NCBI RefSeq assembly: GCF_002778315.1
Contig: NZ_NESA01000010.1
Location: 1-64,000 of the forward strand
Direction: 5' to 3'
Length of the DNA: 64,000 bases
Source of the DNA: Limnohabitans sp. JirII-31
GTDB taxonomy: Bacteria; Pseudomonadota; Gammaproteobacteria; Burkholderiales; Burkholderiaceae_C
A program made the translations under genes and the position numbers. The number at the start of each line of letters is the position of its first letter. Position 1 is the stretch's first letter. Below are positions 8,199 through 18,115 of this stretch, piece after piece. The notes under the pieces are model-generated. The model was not told where the DNA came from and made no database searches. It saw only the letters and a program-made list of their open reading frames with translations.

Positions 8199-9446
8199 TC
8201 AAATGATGTGTTTGTTACGCAGCGTAGCCAACTCATCGGCGCTCAGATGCAGAACCTCTTGCAACACCTGCTCGGTGTGTTGTCCCAGCAAAGGTGGAGG
8301 CATGTCTCGGCGCACGGGCGTTGCACTGAGTTTGATAGGGCTCGATACCAACTCAACTGGACCGCTGGCGGGGTGTTGCCACGTGGTCACCATGTCTCGC
8401 GAACGTACATGGGGATCGGCAAATACTTCAGCCAAGTTGTTGATGGCCCCACAAGGAACTTTCGCGGCTTCTAGCGCGCTGAGCCAATCGGCTTTGCGGC
8501 GCGTCATGAAAATCGCTTCCAGTTGTGGGACCAAGATGTCGCGGTGGCGCACGCGATCTGCATTTTTAGCAAACCTTGGATCACTGGTCAATTCCGGATG
8601 ACCCGCGACAGCACAGAACTTGGCGAATTGACCATCGTTGCCGACAGCCAAAATCAAATGGTCTTTGTGGCCATCTTCGGCGGGGGCCACTTCAAAGACT
8701 TGGTAGGGGACGATGTTTTGATGTGCGTTGCCAGAGCGTCCTGGTACTTTGCCTTCCTTTTGTCCGGCTACCAAATAATTGGCGCCCAGATTAGCCAGCA
8801 TCGCCACCTGGGTGTCGAGCAAGGCCATGTCAACATACTGACCTTGCCCTGTCTTTTCGGCATGACGCAATGCAGCCAAGATGCCCACGGTGGCATACAT
8901 GCCAGTGAACAAATCGGCAACAGCCACCCCTACCTTTTGGGGCCCACCGCCCAAGTCATCACGCTCGCCCGTGATGCTCATCAAGCCGCCCATGCCTTGT
9001 ACTGCGTAGTCGTACCCTGCGCGTTCACGATAAGGGCCCGTTTGGCCGAAACCTGTCACGCTGCAATAGACCAAACGCGGATGCAGCTTGGACAACGAGG
9101 CGTAGTCCAGCCCATAACGCGCCATATCGCCCACTTTGAAGTTCTCGATGAACACATCACAAGACATGACCAGCTTGCGGATCAAGGCTTGCCCTTCAGG
9201 GGTGGCGATGTCACAGGTGACCGAGCGCTTGTTGCGGTTGGTACCTAGGTAATACGCAGCGTCTCGGGTATCCGCACCCGATGGGTCCTTGAGGAAAGGA
9301 GGGCCCCATCCACGTGTGTCATCGCCTGCGCCGGGGCGCTCAATCTTGATCACGTCTGCGCCTAAATCGGCCAAAGTTTGTGTACACCAAGGACCCGCGA
9401 GTACGCGCGACAAGTCCAAGATGCGAATGCCTTCAAGTGAGTTCAT
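8199..9446 (-). CDS. CaiB/BaiF family (class III) CoA-transferase
   Basis: A 415-residue family III CoA-transferase, moving CoA between acyl-CoA and a carboxylic acid. It shows the N-terminal motif LEGIRILDLSRVLAGPW, the region LGADVIKIERPGAGDDTRGW, and the catalytic-aspartate region RAGYDYAVQGMGGLMSITG. A methionine 18 bases upstream (9464) is an alternative start; neither has a clear ribosome binding site. The adjacent hydrolase gene downstream suggests a shared catabolic or detoxifying task, but the acyl substrate cannot be named. Confidence 0.9.
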   Translation of the reverse strand: MNSLEGIRILDLSRVLAGPWCTQTLADLGADVIKIERPGAGDDTRGWGPPFLKDPSGADTRDAAYYLGTNRNKRSVTCDIATPEGQALIRKLVMSCDVFIENFKVGDMARYGLDYASLSKLHPRLVYCSVTGFGQTGPYRERAGYDYAVQGMGGLMSITGERDDLGGGPQKVGVAVADLFTGMYATVGILAALRHAEKTGQGQYVDMALLDTQVAMLANLGANYLVAGQKEGKVPGRSGNAHQNIVPYQVFEVAPAEDGHKDHLILAVGNDGQFAKFCAVAGHPELTSDPRFAKNADRVRHRDILVPQLEAIFMTRRKADWLSALEAAKVPCGAINNLAEVFADPHVRSRDMVTTWQHPASGPVELVSSPIKLSATPVRRDMPPPLLGQHTEQVLQEVLHLSADELATLRNKHII

Positions 9447-9546
9447 GTGCAAATTGTCGGGCAAATTTTGTCTTGTCGGCTCTCAGCAGTCTCACATGTC
9501 ATCTGTGAGCAGTTGGTTGTATCACTCGCACCAGATAATGTGCGCT

Positions 9547-10083
9547 ATGACAAAAAGTTGGGTTTACTTGCTATGTGCCATGGCTGTGTGTGTTTGCACC
9601 GCCTGTACTCCGGCTTTGAATTGGCGTGAGGTACGGTTTGACGCAGGGGATGTCGTCGTGTTGATGCCATGCAAACCGGATCAAGCCGTGCGCAATATTT
9701 TGTTGCAGTCAGGACAAGATGCCCTTCCAGCCAGTCTGCAACTGCAGGGGTGTGAAGCCAGTGACTTGCAATTCACTTTGGGGCAAATCGCATTGCCCGC
9801 AGGAGTTTTGCCAGACGTGATGTTGAACGCCTGGCAACAAGCCAGCCTGACACCTTTGAGTGTGCGTACACAGGACGCGCTCACACAGCCCTGGGCTTTG
9901 GCTGGCGCCGTATCAGCGCCTCAGGCGGTACGCAGTCGGGTCAAAACAGCCGCGCTTCAAGTTGAATTTGGATGGTTCATGCATGGCAACAAGCTGTACC
10001 AAGTAGCGATGTATGGCGCGGCCAAAACGAAGTCGTTCGACGAAACCGCAGACGTTTATTTTTCAGGAATTAAATTGCAATGA
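9547..10083 (+). CDS. Putative exported protein of unknown function
   Basis: A 178-residue protein with an N-terminal hydrophobic segment SWVYLLCAMAVCVCTACTP that looks like a signal peptide or lipoprotein signal, although the residue three before the best cysteine is Cys rather than the usual Leu. The rest is a soluble domain with several cysteines (MPCKPDQ, LQGCEAS) and no recognised motif. Its stop overlaps the start of the MFS gene (ATGA), so the two are translationally coupled. Longer starts upstream run into the antisense strand of the CoA-transferase gene and are not credible. Confidence 0.65.
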   Translation: MTKSWVYLLCAMAVCVCTACTPALNWREVRFDAGDVVVLMPCKPDQAVRNILLQSGQDALPASLQLQGCEASDLQFTLGQIALPAGVLPDVMLNAWQQASLTPLSVRTQDALTQPWALAGAVSAPQAVRSRVKTAALQVEFGWFMHGNKLYQVAMYGAAKTKSFDETADVYFSGIKLQ

Positions 10084-11330
10084 ACAACGATGTGTTGCCG
10101 CGTCGTGCGGCTGTCTGGGTGTTTGTGGCGTTTGCATCGGCTTACTTTTTGTCAGCGCTCTTGCGTGCGATCACTGCCACACTCTCGCCTGGACTGACCG
10201 TTGAGTTTGGCCTACACGCCCAAGACTTGGGGTTGTTGGCTGGGGGCTATTTCTTGGGCTTTGCTGCCACTCAGTTGCCGATGGGGCATTGGTTGGATCA
10301 GCGAGGACCCAAAAAAGTCGTGCAAGCTTTTTTGGGCGTTGCCGTGCTCGGCTGCCTGGCGTTTGCCTGGTCAACCAGCTTTAGCGGTTTGTTGTTGGCG
10401 CGTGTTTTGATTGGCGTTGGTGTCAGCGCCTGCTTGATGGCGCCTTTGACGGGCTATCGACGCTGGCTGGTATTGGACAAACAACAACGAGCAAATTCTT
10501 GGATGTTGATGACCGGCTCTTTAGGCATGTTGGCCTCTACTTTGCCCGTGCAGTGGTTGCTGCCTTTGACCGGATGGCGCTGGATGTTTGTGGGGTTGGC
10601 TTTTTTGCTGGTGCTCTCCATGTGGTTGATGCGCTGGCAAGTTCCCGAGTGGCGCACGGCACCGTCGCATACCACCGATGACCACGCTGCAAGTCGACCC
10701 GCGTCCAAAGGGATCTTGGCGAGTTATAGCCAAGTTTGGCAGACGCCTTATTTCAGAAGTTTGGTGCCCATGGGCTTTTTTAGCTACGGCGGGTTGATTG
10801 CAATGCAAACCCTGTGGGCCGGGCCTTGGATGGTCAAGGTCGCAGGCTACACCCCTTTGGAAGCCGCAACAGGTCTCTTTTGGGTGAACGTCTCGATGTT
10901 GGTCACCTTTTGGTTGTGGGGGTTGGTGACACCGAGTCTGTATGCGCGTGGCTTTACGGCCAATCAACTCATGACTTATGGCGTACCCATCAATTTTTGC
11001 GTTCAGCTCTACATCATCTTGTCTGGCGCAGATGCAGGTGCTTTGTCCTGGGCCTTGTTTTGCATCAGCAGCAGCTTCGTTGCGCTATCCCAACCTGCCG
11101 TGGGCCTGTCATTTCCCCCGGCATTGGCTGGACGTGCTTTGTCAGCTTATAACTTGGTGTTGTTTTTGGGCGTCTTTGTTGTGCAATGGGGGATCGGCTT
11201 GATGATCGATGCATTCAAGTCGGGCGGCCTCGATGAGCCACAAGCGTTCAGGGCATCCATTGCAGTTTTTCTGGTCTGTTGCATTGTTGCTTATGCGTAC
11301 TTTCTTAAACATAAGTCAGACCGTCGATAA
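10080..11330 (+). CDS. Major facilitator superfamily transporter
   Basis: This 416-residue inner-membrane protein has about 12 hydrophobic helices in two halves, with a long central loop near residues 195-215 (PEWRTAPSHTTDDH). The MFS loop 2-3 signature appears as GHWLDQRGPKKV. The substrate is not evident. Its ATG overlaps the stop of the exported-protein gene, so the two are expected to be made together. No terminator separates it from the EIIA gene 25 bases on. Confidence 0.88.
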   Translation: MNNDVLPRRAAVWVFVAFASAYFLSALLRAITATLSPGLTVEFGLHAQDLGLLAGGYFLGFAATQLPMGHWLDQRGPKKVVQAFLGVAVLGCLAFAWSTSFSGLLLARVLIGVGVSACLMAPLTGYRRWLVLDKQQRANSWMLMTGSLGMLASTLPVQWLLPLTGWRWMFVGLAFLLVLSMWLMRWQVPEWRTAPSHTTDDHAASRPASKGILASYSQVWQTPYFRSLVPMGFFSYGGLIAMQTLWAGPWMVKVAGYTPLEAATGLFWVNVSMLVTFWLWGLVTPSLYARGFTANQLMTYGVPINFCVQLYIILSGADAGALSWALFCISSSFVALSQPAVGLSFPPALAGRALSAYNLVLFLGVFVVQWGIGLMIDAFKSGGLDEPQAFRASIAVFLVCCIVAYAYFLKHKSDRR

Positions 11331-11355
11331 TCTGTTGTAACCGTCTATCTCGTTT

Positions 11356-11808
11356 ATGAGCAACAGCATTTTTATCATCGCGCACGCACCCCTGGCTCAG
11401 GCCCTGCGTGATTGTGCTTTGCATGTGTATCCGGAGTGCGCTCAATCGGTGATTGCCATTGATGTGTTGCCCAACGCCGAGCCGGAAGAAACCTTGGTGG
11501 CCGCTCGCAAAGCACTTGCTGATGTTGCAGACGAGGGCGTATTGGTGTTGACCGATATTTTTGGTGCGACGCCTGCCAATGTGGCGCAAAAGCTGGTGGC
11601 GGGCAGCCATGCCAAGCTCATTGCCGGTGTGAATTTGCCCATGCTTTTTCGAACCGTTTGCTACAGGCATGAGCCCTTGGATGCTTTGGTGGCGCGTGCC
11701 TTGACCGGTGGCACCCAAGGCGTCATGCAAGTGGCCATCACCGCCCCTCAGAATCAGAATCAGAACCGTAGAACCCATGATCACAACCATCGCGACCATC
11801 AGCAATAA
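11356..11808 (+). CDS. PTS EIIA component, mannose family
   Basis: The 150-residue protein resembles EIIA-Man, with the phosphorylated histidine H10 in FIIAHAPLA and the motif VLVLTDIFGATPANVA. It should accept phosphate from HPr. No EIIB, EIIC or EIID follows, so a regulatory rather than transport role is likely, as in other betaproteobacteria. Its C-terminal tail is QNQNQN followed by a His/Arg/Asp-rich end, encoded by a (TCAGAA)3 repeat, and its last 32 bases overlap ptsH. Confidence 0.92.
   Translation: MSNSIFIIAHAPLAQALRDCALHVYPECAQSVIAIDVLPNAEPEETLVAARKALADVADEGVLVLTDIFGATPANVAQKLVAGSHAKLIAGVNLPMLFRTVCYRHEPLDALVARALTGGTQGVMQVAITAPQNQNQNRRTHDHNHRDHQQ
11748..11765 (+). repeat. (TCAGAA)3 hexanucleotide repeat
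   Basis: Three perfect tandem copies of TCAGAA encode the QNQNQN tail of the EIIA protein. The repeat ends 11 bases before the ptsH start codon. Gain or loss of whole units would keep the frame but change the spacing upstream of ptsH. Confidence 0.9.
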
Positions 11809-12046
11809 ATTAGGCTTGCATGCCCGTGCGTCTGCCAAGCTCACCAAATTGGCCGGTAGTTTTCCGTGCGAGGTATGGATCAGCAAAGGCGACCGCCGCG
11901 TGAATGCCAAAAGCATCATGGGTGTGATGATGCTTGCTGCCGGAATAGGCAGCGAAGTGGAGCTCGAAACCGACGGCGAGCAAGCACAAGAAGCGATGGA
12001 TGCTTTGTTGGCTTTGATCAACGACAAGTTTGGTGAAGGTGAGTAA
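11777..12046 (+). CDS. ptsH: Phosphocarrier protein HPr
   Basis: The 89-residue protein has the active-site histidine H15 in KLGLHARASAKL and the second phosphorylation-type site S46 in NAKSIMGVM. HPr passes phosphate from EI to EIIA. The ATG at 11777 lies inside the end of the EIIA gene, so the three PTS genes form one unit. S46 would be the target of HPr kinase, which is not present in this window. Confidence 0.96.
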   Translation: MITTIATISNKLGLHARASAKLTKLAGSFPCEVWISKGDRRVNAKSIMGVMMLAAGIGSEVELETDGEQAQEAMDALLALINDKFGEGE

Positions 12047-12055
12047 GGTTCTCGC

Positions 12056-13819
12056 ATGACATTTGCCATTCACGGTCTTGCAGTTGCACGCGGCATTGCC
12101 ATTGGACGCGCCGTTCTTGTGGCGTCGAGTCGTGTGGATGTCGCACACTATTTCATTGAACCTACGCAGGTAGACGCAGAGTTGCGTCGTTTGGCCAAAG
12201 CACGCATGGCGGTGCAATCTGAGCTGCAAACCCTGCACGACACCTTGCCCAAAGATGCGCCACCAGAGCTGGCGGCTATCTTGGAGGTACACCTCATGTT
12301 GCTGCAAGACAGCATGTTGGCTGAGGGTGTTACACACTGGGTCAAAGACCGGCTCTACAACGCAGAGTGGGCTCTGACCTCGCAACTGGATGTGGTGGCG
12401 CGTCAGTTTGACGAGATGGACGACCCGTACTTGCGTGAGCGCAAGGGTGATTTAGAACAAGTGGTCGAGCGTTTGTTGCGGCACATCAAAGGCGTGGCAC
12501 ATCACGTGGTGCCTACGGTGGCACACAAGCGCCAAGGTGCATCGCGGCAACAAGACTTGCAGCTTGAAGACAGCATGGATGTGCCATTGGTTTTGGTGGC
12601 ACATGACTTGTCGCCGGCTGACATGCTGCAATTCAAGCAAAGTGTGTTTACCGGATTCGTAACCGATGTGGGCGGTAAAACATCGCATACAGCCATCGTT
12701 GCGCGCAGTTTGGATATTCCTGCCGTGGTTGGTGCGCGTACTGCCAGTCAGTTGGTGCGGCAAGATGACTGGATCATCATCGACGGTGACGCGGGCGTGG
12801 TGATCGTCAATCCCTCGCCCATCATCTTGGCTGAATACGGCTTCAAGCAACGCCAGGCAGAGTTGGAGCGCGAGCGCCTTTCCCGGTTGCGACATACGCC
12901 TGCTGTGACCCTGGATGGGCAACGGGTGGAGCTGTTGGCGAACATTGAAATGCCCGAAGACTCTCCGGCTGCGCTGGATGTGGGTGCTGTGGGCGTGGGC
13001 TTGTTCCGCAGCGAGTTTTTGTTCATGGGGCGAGTCGGATCACTGCCTGATGAGCAAGAGCAATACCTGGCCTACCGTCGTGCAGTAGAAGGCATGAAGG
13101 GATTGCCCGTGACCATTCGAACCGTAGATATCGGCGCGGACAAACCCCTGGACCGATCGTTGAAAGACGAGTCGCATCTCAACCCCGCCTTAGGTTTGCG
13201 TGCTATCCGTTGGAGCCTCGCTGATCCAGCGATGTTTTTGACACAACTTCGCGCCATTTTGAGGGCTGCGGCACATGGGCAAGTGCACTTGTTGATTCCG
13301 ATGTTGGCGCACGCCCGCGAGATCAAGCAAACCTTTGCCTTGCTTGAGCAAGCACGCGCTCAGTTGGATGCCCGCGGCGAAGCGTTTGGTCCGCTCAAGG
13401 TGGGGGCCATGATCGAAGTTCCCGCCGCCGCACTGAGCGTGAAAATGTTCTTGCGCTACTTCGACTTTTTGTCGATTGGCACCAATGACTTGATTCAATA
13501 CACCTTGGCCATCGACCGTGCGGATGAGTCAGTGGCTCATTTGTATGACCCGCTGCATCCGGCGGTGCTGCGGCTAGTTGCCGACACCATGGCCGAATGC
13601 CGCGTTCAAGGAAAGAGCGTGAGTGTGTGCGGCGAAATGGCTGGAGACCCCGCACTCACTCGTCTATTGCTAGGTTTGGGGTTGCGCAGCTTTTCAATGC
13701 ATCCCACCCAAATTCTCGCGGTCAAGCAAGAAGTGCTGCGTGCAGATACTAGCCGCCTGCAAGCTTGGGCTCAGCAAGTGCTCGCCAGCGAAGAGCCTGC
13801 AGAGTTGATGGGTGTCTAA
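12056..13819 (+). CDS. ptsI: PTS enzyme I (phosphoenolpyruvate-protein phosphotransferase)
   Basis: A 587-residue enzyme I that transfers phosphate from phosphoenolpyruvate to HPr. The phospho-histidine is H211 in GGKTSHTAIVARSLDIPAVVG. The C-terminal PEP-binding barrel carries GLFRSEFLFMGR, TVDIGADKPL, SIGTNDLIQYTLAIDR and the catalytic-cysteine region VSVCGEMAGDP. It starts nine bases after ptsH. It lacks the GAF domain of the nitrogen-PTS enzyme PtsP. It is convergent with lipA, with no clear terminator between. Confidence 0.96.
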   Translation: MTFAIHGLAVARGIAIGRAVLVASSRVDVAHYFIEPTQVDAELRRLAKARMAVQSELQTLHDTLPKDAPPELAAILEVHLMLLQDSMLAEGVTHWVKDRLYNAEWALTSQLDVVARQFDEMDDPYLRERKGDLEQVVERLLRHIKGVAHHVVPTVAHKRQGASRQQDLQLEDSMDVPLVLVAHDLSPADMLQFKQSVFTGFVTDVGGKTSHTAIVARSLDIPAVVGARTASQLVRQDDWIIIDGDAGVVIVNPSPIILAEYGFKQRQAELERERLSRLRHTPAVTLDGQRVELLANIEMPEDSPAALDVGAVGVGLFRSEFLFMGRVGSLPDEQEQYLAYRRAVEGMKGLPVTIRTVDIGADKPLDRSLKDESHLNPALGLRAIRWSLADPAMFLTQLRAILRAAAHGQVHLLIPMLAHAREIKQTFALLEQARAQLDARGEAFGPLKVGAMIEVPAAALSVKMFLRYFDFLSIGTNDLIQYTLAIDRADESVAHLYDPLHPAVLRLVADTMAECRVQGKSVSVCGEMAGDPALTRLLLGLGLRSFSMHPTQILAVKQEVLRADTSRLQAWAQQVLASEEPAELMGV

Positions 13820-13839
13820 CGTCGCTGCACAAGCTCTTT

Positions 13840-14826
13840 TTAAACACCCGCTGCATGCGCTTGTTGGTCCGCGTGGTAACTCGAGCGGACCATTGCGCCT
13901 ACGGCAGCGTGGCTGAATCCCATTTCATAGGCTTTGGCTTCAAACATTTTGAAAGTGTCTGGGTGCACATAGCGACGAACGGGGATGTGGCTGGTGCTGG
14001 GCGCTAAATATTGGCCAATCGTGAGCATGTCGATGTGGTGGGCCCGCATGTCTTGCATGACTTGCAAGATCTCTTCATCGGTTTCTCCCAGGCCCACCAT
14101 CAAACCGCTTTTGGTAGGTACATGGGGGAACAAGGCTTTGAACTTCTTGAGCAAGTTCAGGCTGAATGCATAGTCGCTGCCGGGGCGCGCTTCTTTGTAC
14201 AGACGCGGCACGGTTTCCATGTTGTGGTTCATGACGTCGGGTGGCGCAGCTTTCAAAATCTCTAGGGCACGGTCATCGCGGCCTCGGAAGTCAGGCACCA
14301 AAATCTCGATCTGTGTTTGAGGCGAGAGCTCACGTGTGCGACGAATGCAATCCACAAAATGCTGACTGCCGCCATCGCGCAAATCGTCACGGTCGACACT
14401 GGTGATCACCACGTATTGCAGTTTGAGTGCTGCAATGGTTTTGGCCAAGTTCTCAGGCTCATTCACATCCAATGGGTCTGGGCGTCCGTGGCCGACATCG
14501 CAAAATGGGCAGCGTCGTGTGCATTTGTCGCCCATGATCATGAACGTTGCCGTGCCTTTGCCAAAGCATTCGCCAATGTTGGGGCAGGAGGCTTCTTCGC
14601 ACACGGTCACTAATTTGTTGCTACGCAACACGTCTTTGATTTCGTAAAAACGCGTGGAGGGAGAGCCCGCTTTGACGCGAATCCAATCCGGCTTTTTCAA
14701 CACTTCACCTGCTTCCACCTTCACCGGAATGCGTGACAGCTTGGCTGCGGCTTTTTGTTTATCGGATGCGTTGTATGTGTCGACGCTTTGTACGTCGCGC
14801 ACGACGCGGTTGTCAGGGGTGGGCAT
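13840..14826 (-). CDS. lipA: Lipoyl synthase
   Basis: A 328-residue radical-SAM enzyme that inserts two sulfurs into octanoyl groups on lipoyl domains. Both iron-sulfur cluster motifs are present: the auxiliary-cluster [12 protein letters not shown] and the radical-[16 protein letters not shown], plus the C-terminal MVRSSYHA with its conserved RSSYHA. It lies 27 bases downstream of lipB on the same strand, forming the ybeD-lipB-lipA order, so the octanoyl transfer and sulfur insertion steps are co-expressed. Confidence 0.97.
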   Translation of the reverse strand: MPTPDNRVVRDVQSVDTYNASDKQKAAAKLSRIPVKVEAGEVLKKPDWIRVKAGSPSTRFYEIKDVLRSNKLVTVCEEASCPNIGECFGKGTATFMIMGDKCTRRCPFCDVGHGRPDPLDVNEPENLAKTIAALKLQYVVITSVDRDDLRDGGSQHFVDCIRRTRELSPQTQIEILVPDFRGRDDRALEILKAAPPDVMNHNMETVPRLYKEARPGSDYAFSLNLLKKFKALFPHVPTKSGLMVGLGETDEEILQVMQDMRAHHIDMLTIGQYLAPSTSHIPVRRYVHPDTFKMFEAKAYEMGFSHAAVGAMVRSSYHADQQAHAAGV

Positions 14827-14853
14827 GGCAGTAAACCTGTTGTCAGGCCCGGT

Positions 14854-15534
14854 TCATGGGGCCAAGTAAGTGGCGAGTTTTTGACTCAAAACATCAGAGG
14901 CTTCTTGCCAACTGACCGATACGCCGATTGTAGAAAGATCGACTGTTTGTAGGCCCTGATAGCCGCAAGGGTTGATGCGCAGAAAAGGGGAAAGGTCCAT
15001 GGCCACGTTGAGGGCAACGCCGTGGTACGTGCAGTGACGGCTGACTTTAATGCCTAGGGCTGCAATTTTTCCAAGGCCTTGAAAGTTGGGGGGCTGCGCG
15101 GCGTCTTTTTGAGGGCGCTGTGGTAAGAGAGCGTGACTGGCTGGGTCGTCGATGCGTACGTAAATACCCGGCGCTCCCGTCACGCGATGGCCCGTGACCC
15201 CGAAGTGCAGCAAACTTCGAATGACCGCTTCTTCAATGCGGTGGACATATTCTTTGACGTAATAGCCTGCACGTTGCAAATCGATCAATGGATACGCCAC
15301 CACTTGACCCGGGCCATGGTATGTGACCTGCCCGCCCCGATTTGTTGCCACGATGGGGATATCGCCTGGTGCCAGTAAGTGACTAGCCTGTCCGGCCAAG
15401 CCTTGGGTGAAAGTGGGGGGGTGCTCGCAAACCCACAGAGTGTCTGGCGTTTGAGCGGTGCGGGTGGCCGTGAAGTCCTGCATGGCCTGGTAGGTCTGCA
15501 GGTAGGGCGTCAGGCCGCGCATGTCGATTTGCAT
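14854..15534 (-). CDS. lipB: Octanoyltransferase LipB
   Basis: A 226-residue enzyme that moves octanoate from acyl-carrier protein to lipoyl domains. The catalytic pair K156 ([11 protein letters not shown]) and C168 ([12 protein letters not shown]) is present, as is the conserved [18 protein letters not shown]. It sits between ybeD and lipA on the minus strand. An insertion around [14 protein letters not shown] between strands makes it a little longer than the E. coli protein (213). Confidence 0.96.
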   Translation of the reverse strand: MQIDMRGLTPYLQTYQAMQDFTATRTAQTPDTLWVCEHPPTFTQGLAGQASHLLAPGDIPIVATNRGGQVTYHGPGQVVAYPLIDLQRAGYYVKEYVHRIEEAVIRSLLHFGVTGHRVTGAPGIYVRIDDPASHALLPQRPQKDAAQPPNFQGLGKIAALGIKVSRHCTYHGVALNVAMDLSPFLRINPCGYQGLQTVDLSTIGVSVSWQEASDVLSQKLATYLAP

Positions 15535-15555
15535 GAACTAGGGGTGATGTTGGTT

Positions 15556-15849
15556 TTATAAAGCGATCTTGACCATGGGGTGCGTGGACAGCGTGCGGTA
15601 CAACTCATCAAGTTGTTCGCGGCTTGTTGCGGTGATCATCAGGGTGATCCCTAGGTAATTGCCGTTTTTGCTATCGCGCAACTCCAACGTCGAGGCATCA
15701 AAGCTGGGGTCAAATTGCTCAGCAATCTGAGTCATGGCGTGGACAAATCCGTCCACTTTGCTGCCCATGACTTTGATGGGAAAGCGGCATGGGTATTCAA
15801 TCAACGAGTCTTGGCGCGAGGTGCCCGGGGGCAAGGGAGGGGATGTCAT
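15556..15849 (-). CDS. ybeD: DUF493 family protein (YbeD-like)
   Basis: A 97-residue protein of the YbeD family, containing the FPIKVMG start of the fold and the ITATSREQLDELYRTLSTHPMVK end. The fold is ACT-like and a regulatory role in lipoate metabolism has been proposed from its constant position next to lipB; no catalytic residues are seen. It lies 21 bases upstream of lipB and is divergent from the atp operon. Confidence 0.9.
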   Translation of the reverse strand: MTSPPLPPGTSRQDSLIEYPCRFPIKVMGSKVDGFVHAMTQIAEQFDPSFDASTLELRDSKNGNYLGITLMITATSREQLDELYRTLSTHPMVKIAL

Positions 15850-15957
15850 GTACTCAATTATCCTCTCTGGTGTGTTTATCCATCAAAACGTATGTGTTAT
15901 CACGTACAATGGCAGGCTTTGCAGTATCGCGTGGATGTAACCTGGGCGTAAACAAAC

Positions 15958-16437
15958 ATGGCCAGAATGCTTCCCGAAGATGAAGAGAATGCAAACCAAG
16001 AAGTGTTCGAGCCGCTAACGGCTGAACAAGTCCAGCAGTTACGGGAGCGTCAGCCTCTCTTGTCCGTGTGGCGAGTGGTGGGTGTTCAGGTGGTGGTGGG
16101 TGTCTTGGTCGCGCTATTGGCTTGGTGGATCTCTGGTCGCCAGGCGGTCGCTTACTCGGCGGCTTGCGGCGCGTTTGCGGTCATTCTTCCTGCTGCGTTG
16201 TTTGCCAGGGGCTTAACCAGTCCGGTGGCATCGGTCAACGCGGGAGCTGCAGTGTTTGGTTTTTTCCTGTGGGAGTTGGTCAAAATTGGCCTGACGCTTG
16301 CAATATTGTTTGCGGCCCCTCACTGGGTGAAAGATTTGAGCTGGCCTGCCATGTTGGTGGGCTTGGTGGTGACGATGAAGGTGTATTGGTTGGCACTTGG
16401 CATGCGCCGGGTGTTTTATCCAACGAGTCCAACTTAA
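15958..16437 (+). CDS. atpI: ATP synthase subunit I (AtpI)
   Basis: A 159-residue membrane protein with about four hydrophobic segments, preceded by an acidic cytoplasmic N-terminus ([16 protein letters not shown]). It resembles the AtpI/Atp1 family that assists assembly of the c-ring. It is the first gene of the ATP synthase operon, 13 bases before atpB. Promoter elements upstream are not clear; TACAAT at 15905-15910 is a possible -10 without a convincing -35. Confidence 0.88.
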   Translation: MARMLPEDEENANQEVFEPLTAEQVQQLRERQPLLSVWRVVGVQVVVGVLVALLAWWISGRQAVAYSAACGAFAVILPAALFARGLTSPVASVNAGAAVFGFFLWELVKIGLTLAILFAAPHWVKDLSWPAMLVGLVVTMKVYWLALGMRRVFYPTSPT

Positions 16438-16450
16438 AAAGAGCGAACGA

Positions 16451-17308
16451 ATGTCAGTTGAACATGGTCCGACCGCTGGTGAATACATAGTTCACCACTT
16501 AACCCATCTGCAAAACAAGCCGATGGCTGGCGTCATTGACTTTTCTGTGTACAACCTTGACTCTATCTTCTGGTCGGTTGTGCTGGGTCTTGTGGCTAGC
16601 TTTTTCATGTGGAAGGCTGCGCGCGGCGCAACGGCTCATGCGCCGGGTCGTTTCCAGGCAGCTGTTGAAATCTTGGTCGAAATGGTGGACAGCCAGGCCA
16701 AAGGCATCATTCACAGCGCGGAGAGTCGCAAAATGGTGGCGCCTCTTGCTTTGACGGTGTTTGTCTGGATTTTCCTGATGAACGCCATGGACTTGTTTCC
16801 CGTGGACCTGTTTCCCAAAATCTGGGAAATGATTTACGGTGCCGCAGGGCATGATGCGCATCATGCGTTCATGCGCGTGGTGCCTTCGGCTGACCTGTCA
16901 ACGACCTTGGGCCTGTCAACTTCGGTGTTATTGGTTTGTGTGTTTTACAACATCAAGATCAAAGGCATTGGTGGTTGGGTCCACGAACTGTTCTGTGCTC
17001 CCTTTGGTGCGCATCCCCTGTTGTGGCCTGTGAACTTCATCATGCAGATGATTGAATTTGCGGCCAAGACCGTTTCGCACGGCATGCGACTCTTCGGCAA
17101 TATGTACGCTGGTGAGCTGGTGTTCATGCTGATTGCCTTGATGGGGGGCGCTGCGGCGGCCACTTTGCCGGGGGTATTGTTGCCTATCGGGCACGTCATC
17201 GCTGGTTCTATCTGGGCCATCTTCCACATCATGATCATCACATTGCAGGCCTTCATCTTCATGATGCTGACGCTTGTGTATGTGGGTCAGGCGCACGACG
17301 CCCACTGA
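16451..17308 (+). CDS. atpB: ATP synthase Fo subunit a
   Basis: The 285-residue membrane subunit forms the proton half-channels next to the c-ring. The essential arginine lies in [17 protein letters not shown]. Five to six hydrophobic helices are visible. The ATG at 16451 is chosen because the product then begins [20 protein letters not shown] as in other betaproteobacteria, with GAGCGAACGA upstream; a longer open frame overlaps atpI. Confidence 0.96.
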   Translation: MSVEHGPTAGEYIVHHLTHLQNKPMAGVIDFSVYNLDSIFWSVVLGLVASFFMWKAARGATAHAPGRFQAAVEILVEMVDSQAKGIIHSAESRKMVAPLALTVFVWIFLMNAMDLFPVDLFPKIWEMIYGAAGHDAHHAFMRVVPSADLSTTLGLSTSVLLVCVFYNIKIKGIGGWVHELFCAPFGAHPLLWPVNFIMQMIEFAAKTVSHGMRLFGNMYAGELVFMLIALMGGAAAATLPGVLLPIGHVIAGSIWAIFHIMIITLQAFIFMMLTLVYVGQAHDAH

Positions 17309-17605
<297 letters not shown>

Positions 17606-17635
17606 TCCAGCAACAACCATAAGAAAGGTGTTGCC

Positions 17636-18106
17636 GTGAGCATCAATGCAACCCTGTTCGTCCAGATGATCGTATTTGCGGTTCTGGTGTGGTTCACGAT
17701 GAAATTCGTGTGGCCCCCAATCGCAAACGCGCTTGACGAACGTTCAGAAAAAATTGCCCATGGATTGGCTGCGGCCGAACATGCCAAGATTGAACTCTCT
17801 AATGCACACAAAGAGGTGGAACTCAAGCTGGCTGAAACCCGCAATGAATCCACTACTTTGTTGGCTGACGCTGAGCGCCGCGCGCAACACTTGATCGACG
17901 AAGCCAAGGCTCGCGCCTCGGAAGAAGCGAAGAAAATTGTTGCTGCTGCTCAGGTGGAAGCCGAGCAACAAGTCGTGAAAGCCCGTGAAGCCTTGCGTGA
18001 GCAAGTTGCCGTGCTGGCTGTCAAAGGTGCTGAGCAGATTCTCCGTAAGGAAGTCAACGCCAGTGTCCATGCCGACTTGTTGGGCCGTCTCAAGACTGAG
18101 CTGTAA
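17636..18106 (+). CDS. atpF: ATP synthase Fo subunit b
   Basis: A 156-residue stator subunit with one N-terminal membrane helix ([20 protein letters not shown]) and a long charged coiled-coil helix rich in Ala, Glu and Lys. It starts with GTG at 17636, preceded by AAGAAAGG. The dimeric stalk holds the F1 head against rotation. It follows atpE by 30 bases and precedes atpH by nine. Confidence 0.96.
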   Translation: MSINATLFVQMIVFAVLVWFTMKFVWPPIANALDERSEKIAHGLAAAEHAKIELSNAHKEVELKLAETRNESTTLLADAERRAQHLIDEAKARASEEAKKIVAAAQVEAEQQVVKAREALREQVAVLAVKGAEQILRKEVNASVHADLLGRLKTEL

Positions 18107-18115
18107 GAGGAAGAC

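Noticed and set aside
11748-11765. Possible CRISPR or larger satellite array at the (TCAGAA)3 and (CCAGAC)3 repeats
   Set aside because: Only three 6-base units occur at each place, with no spacers; they are simple in-gene hexamer repeats.
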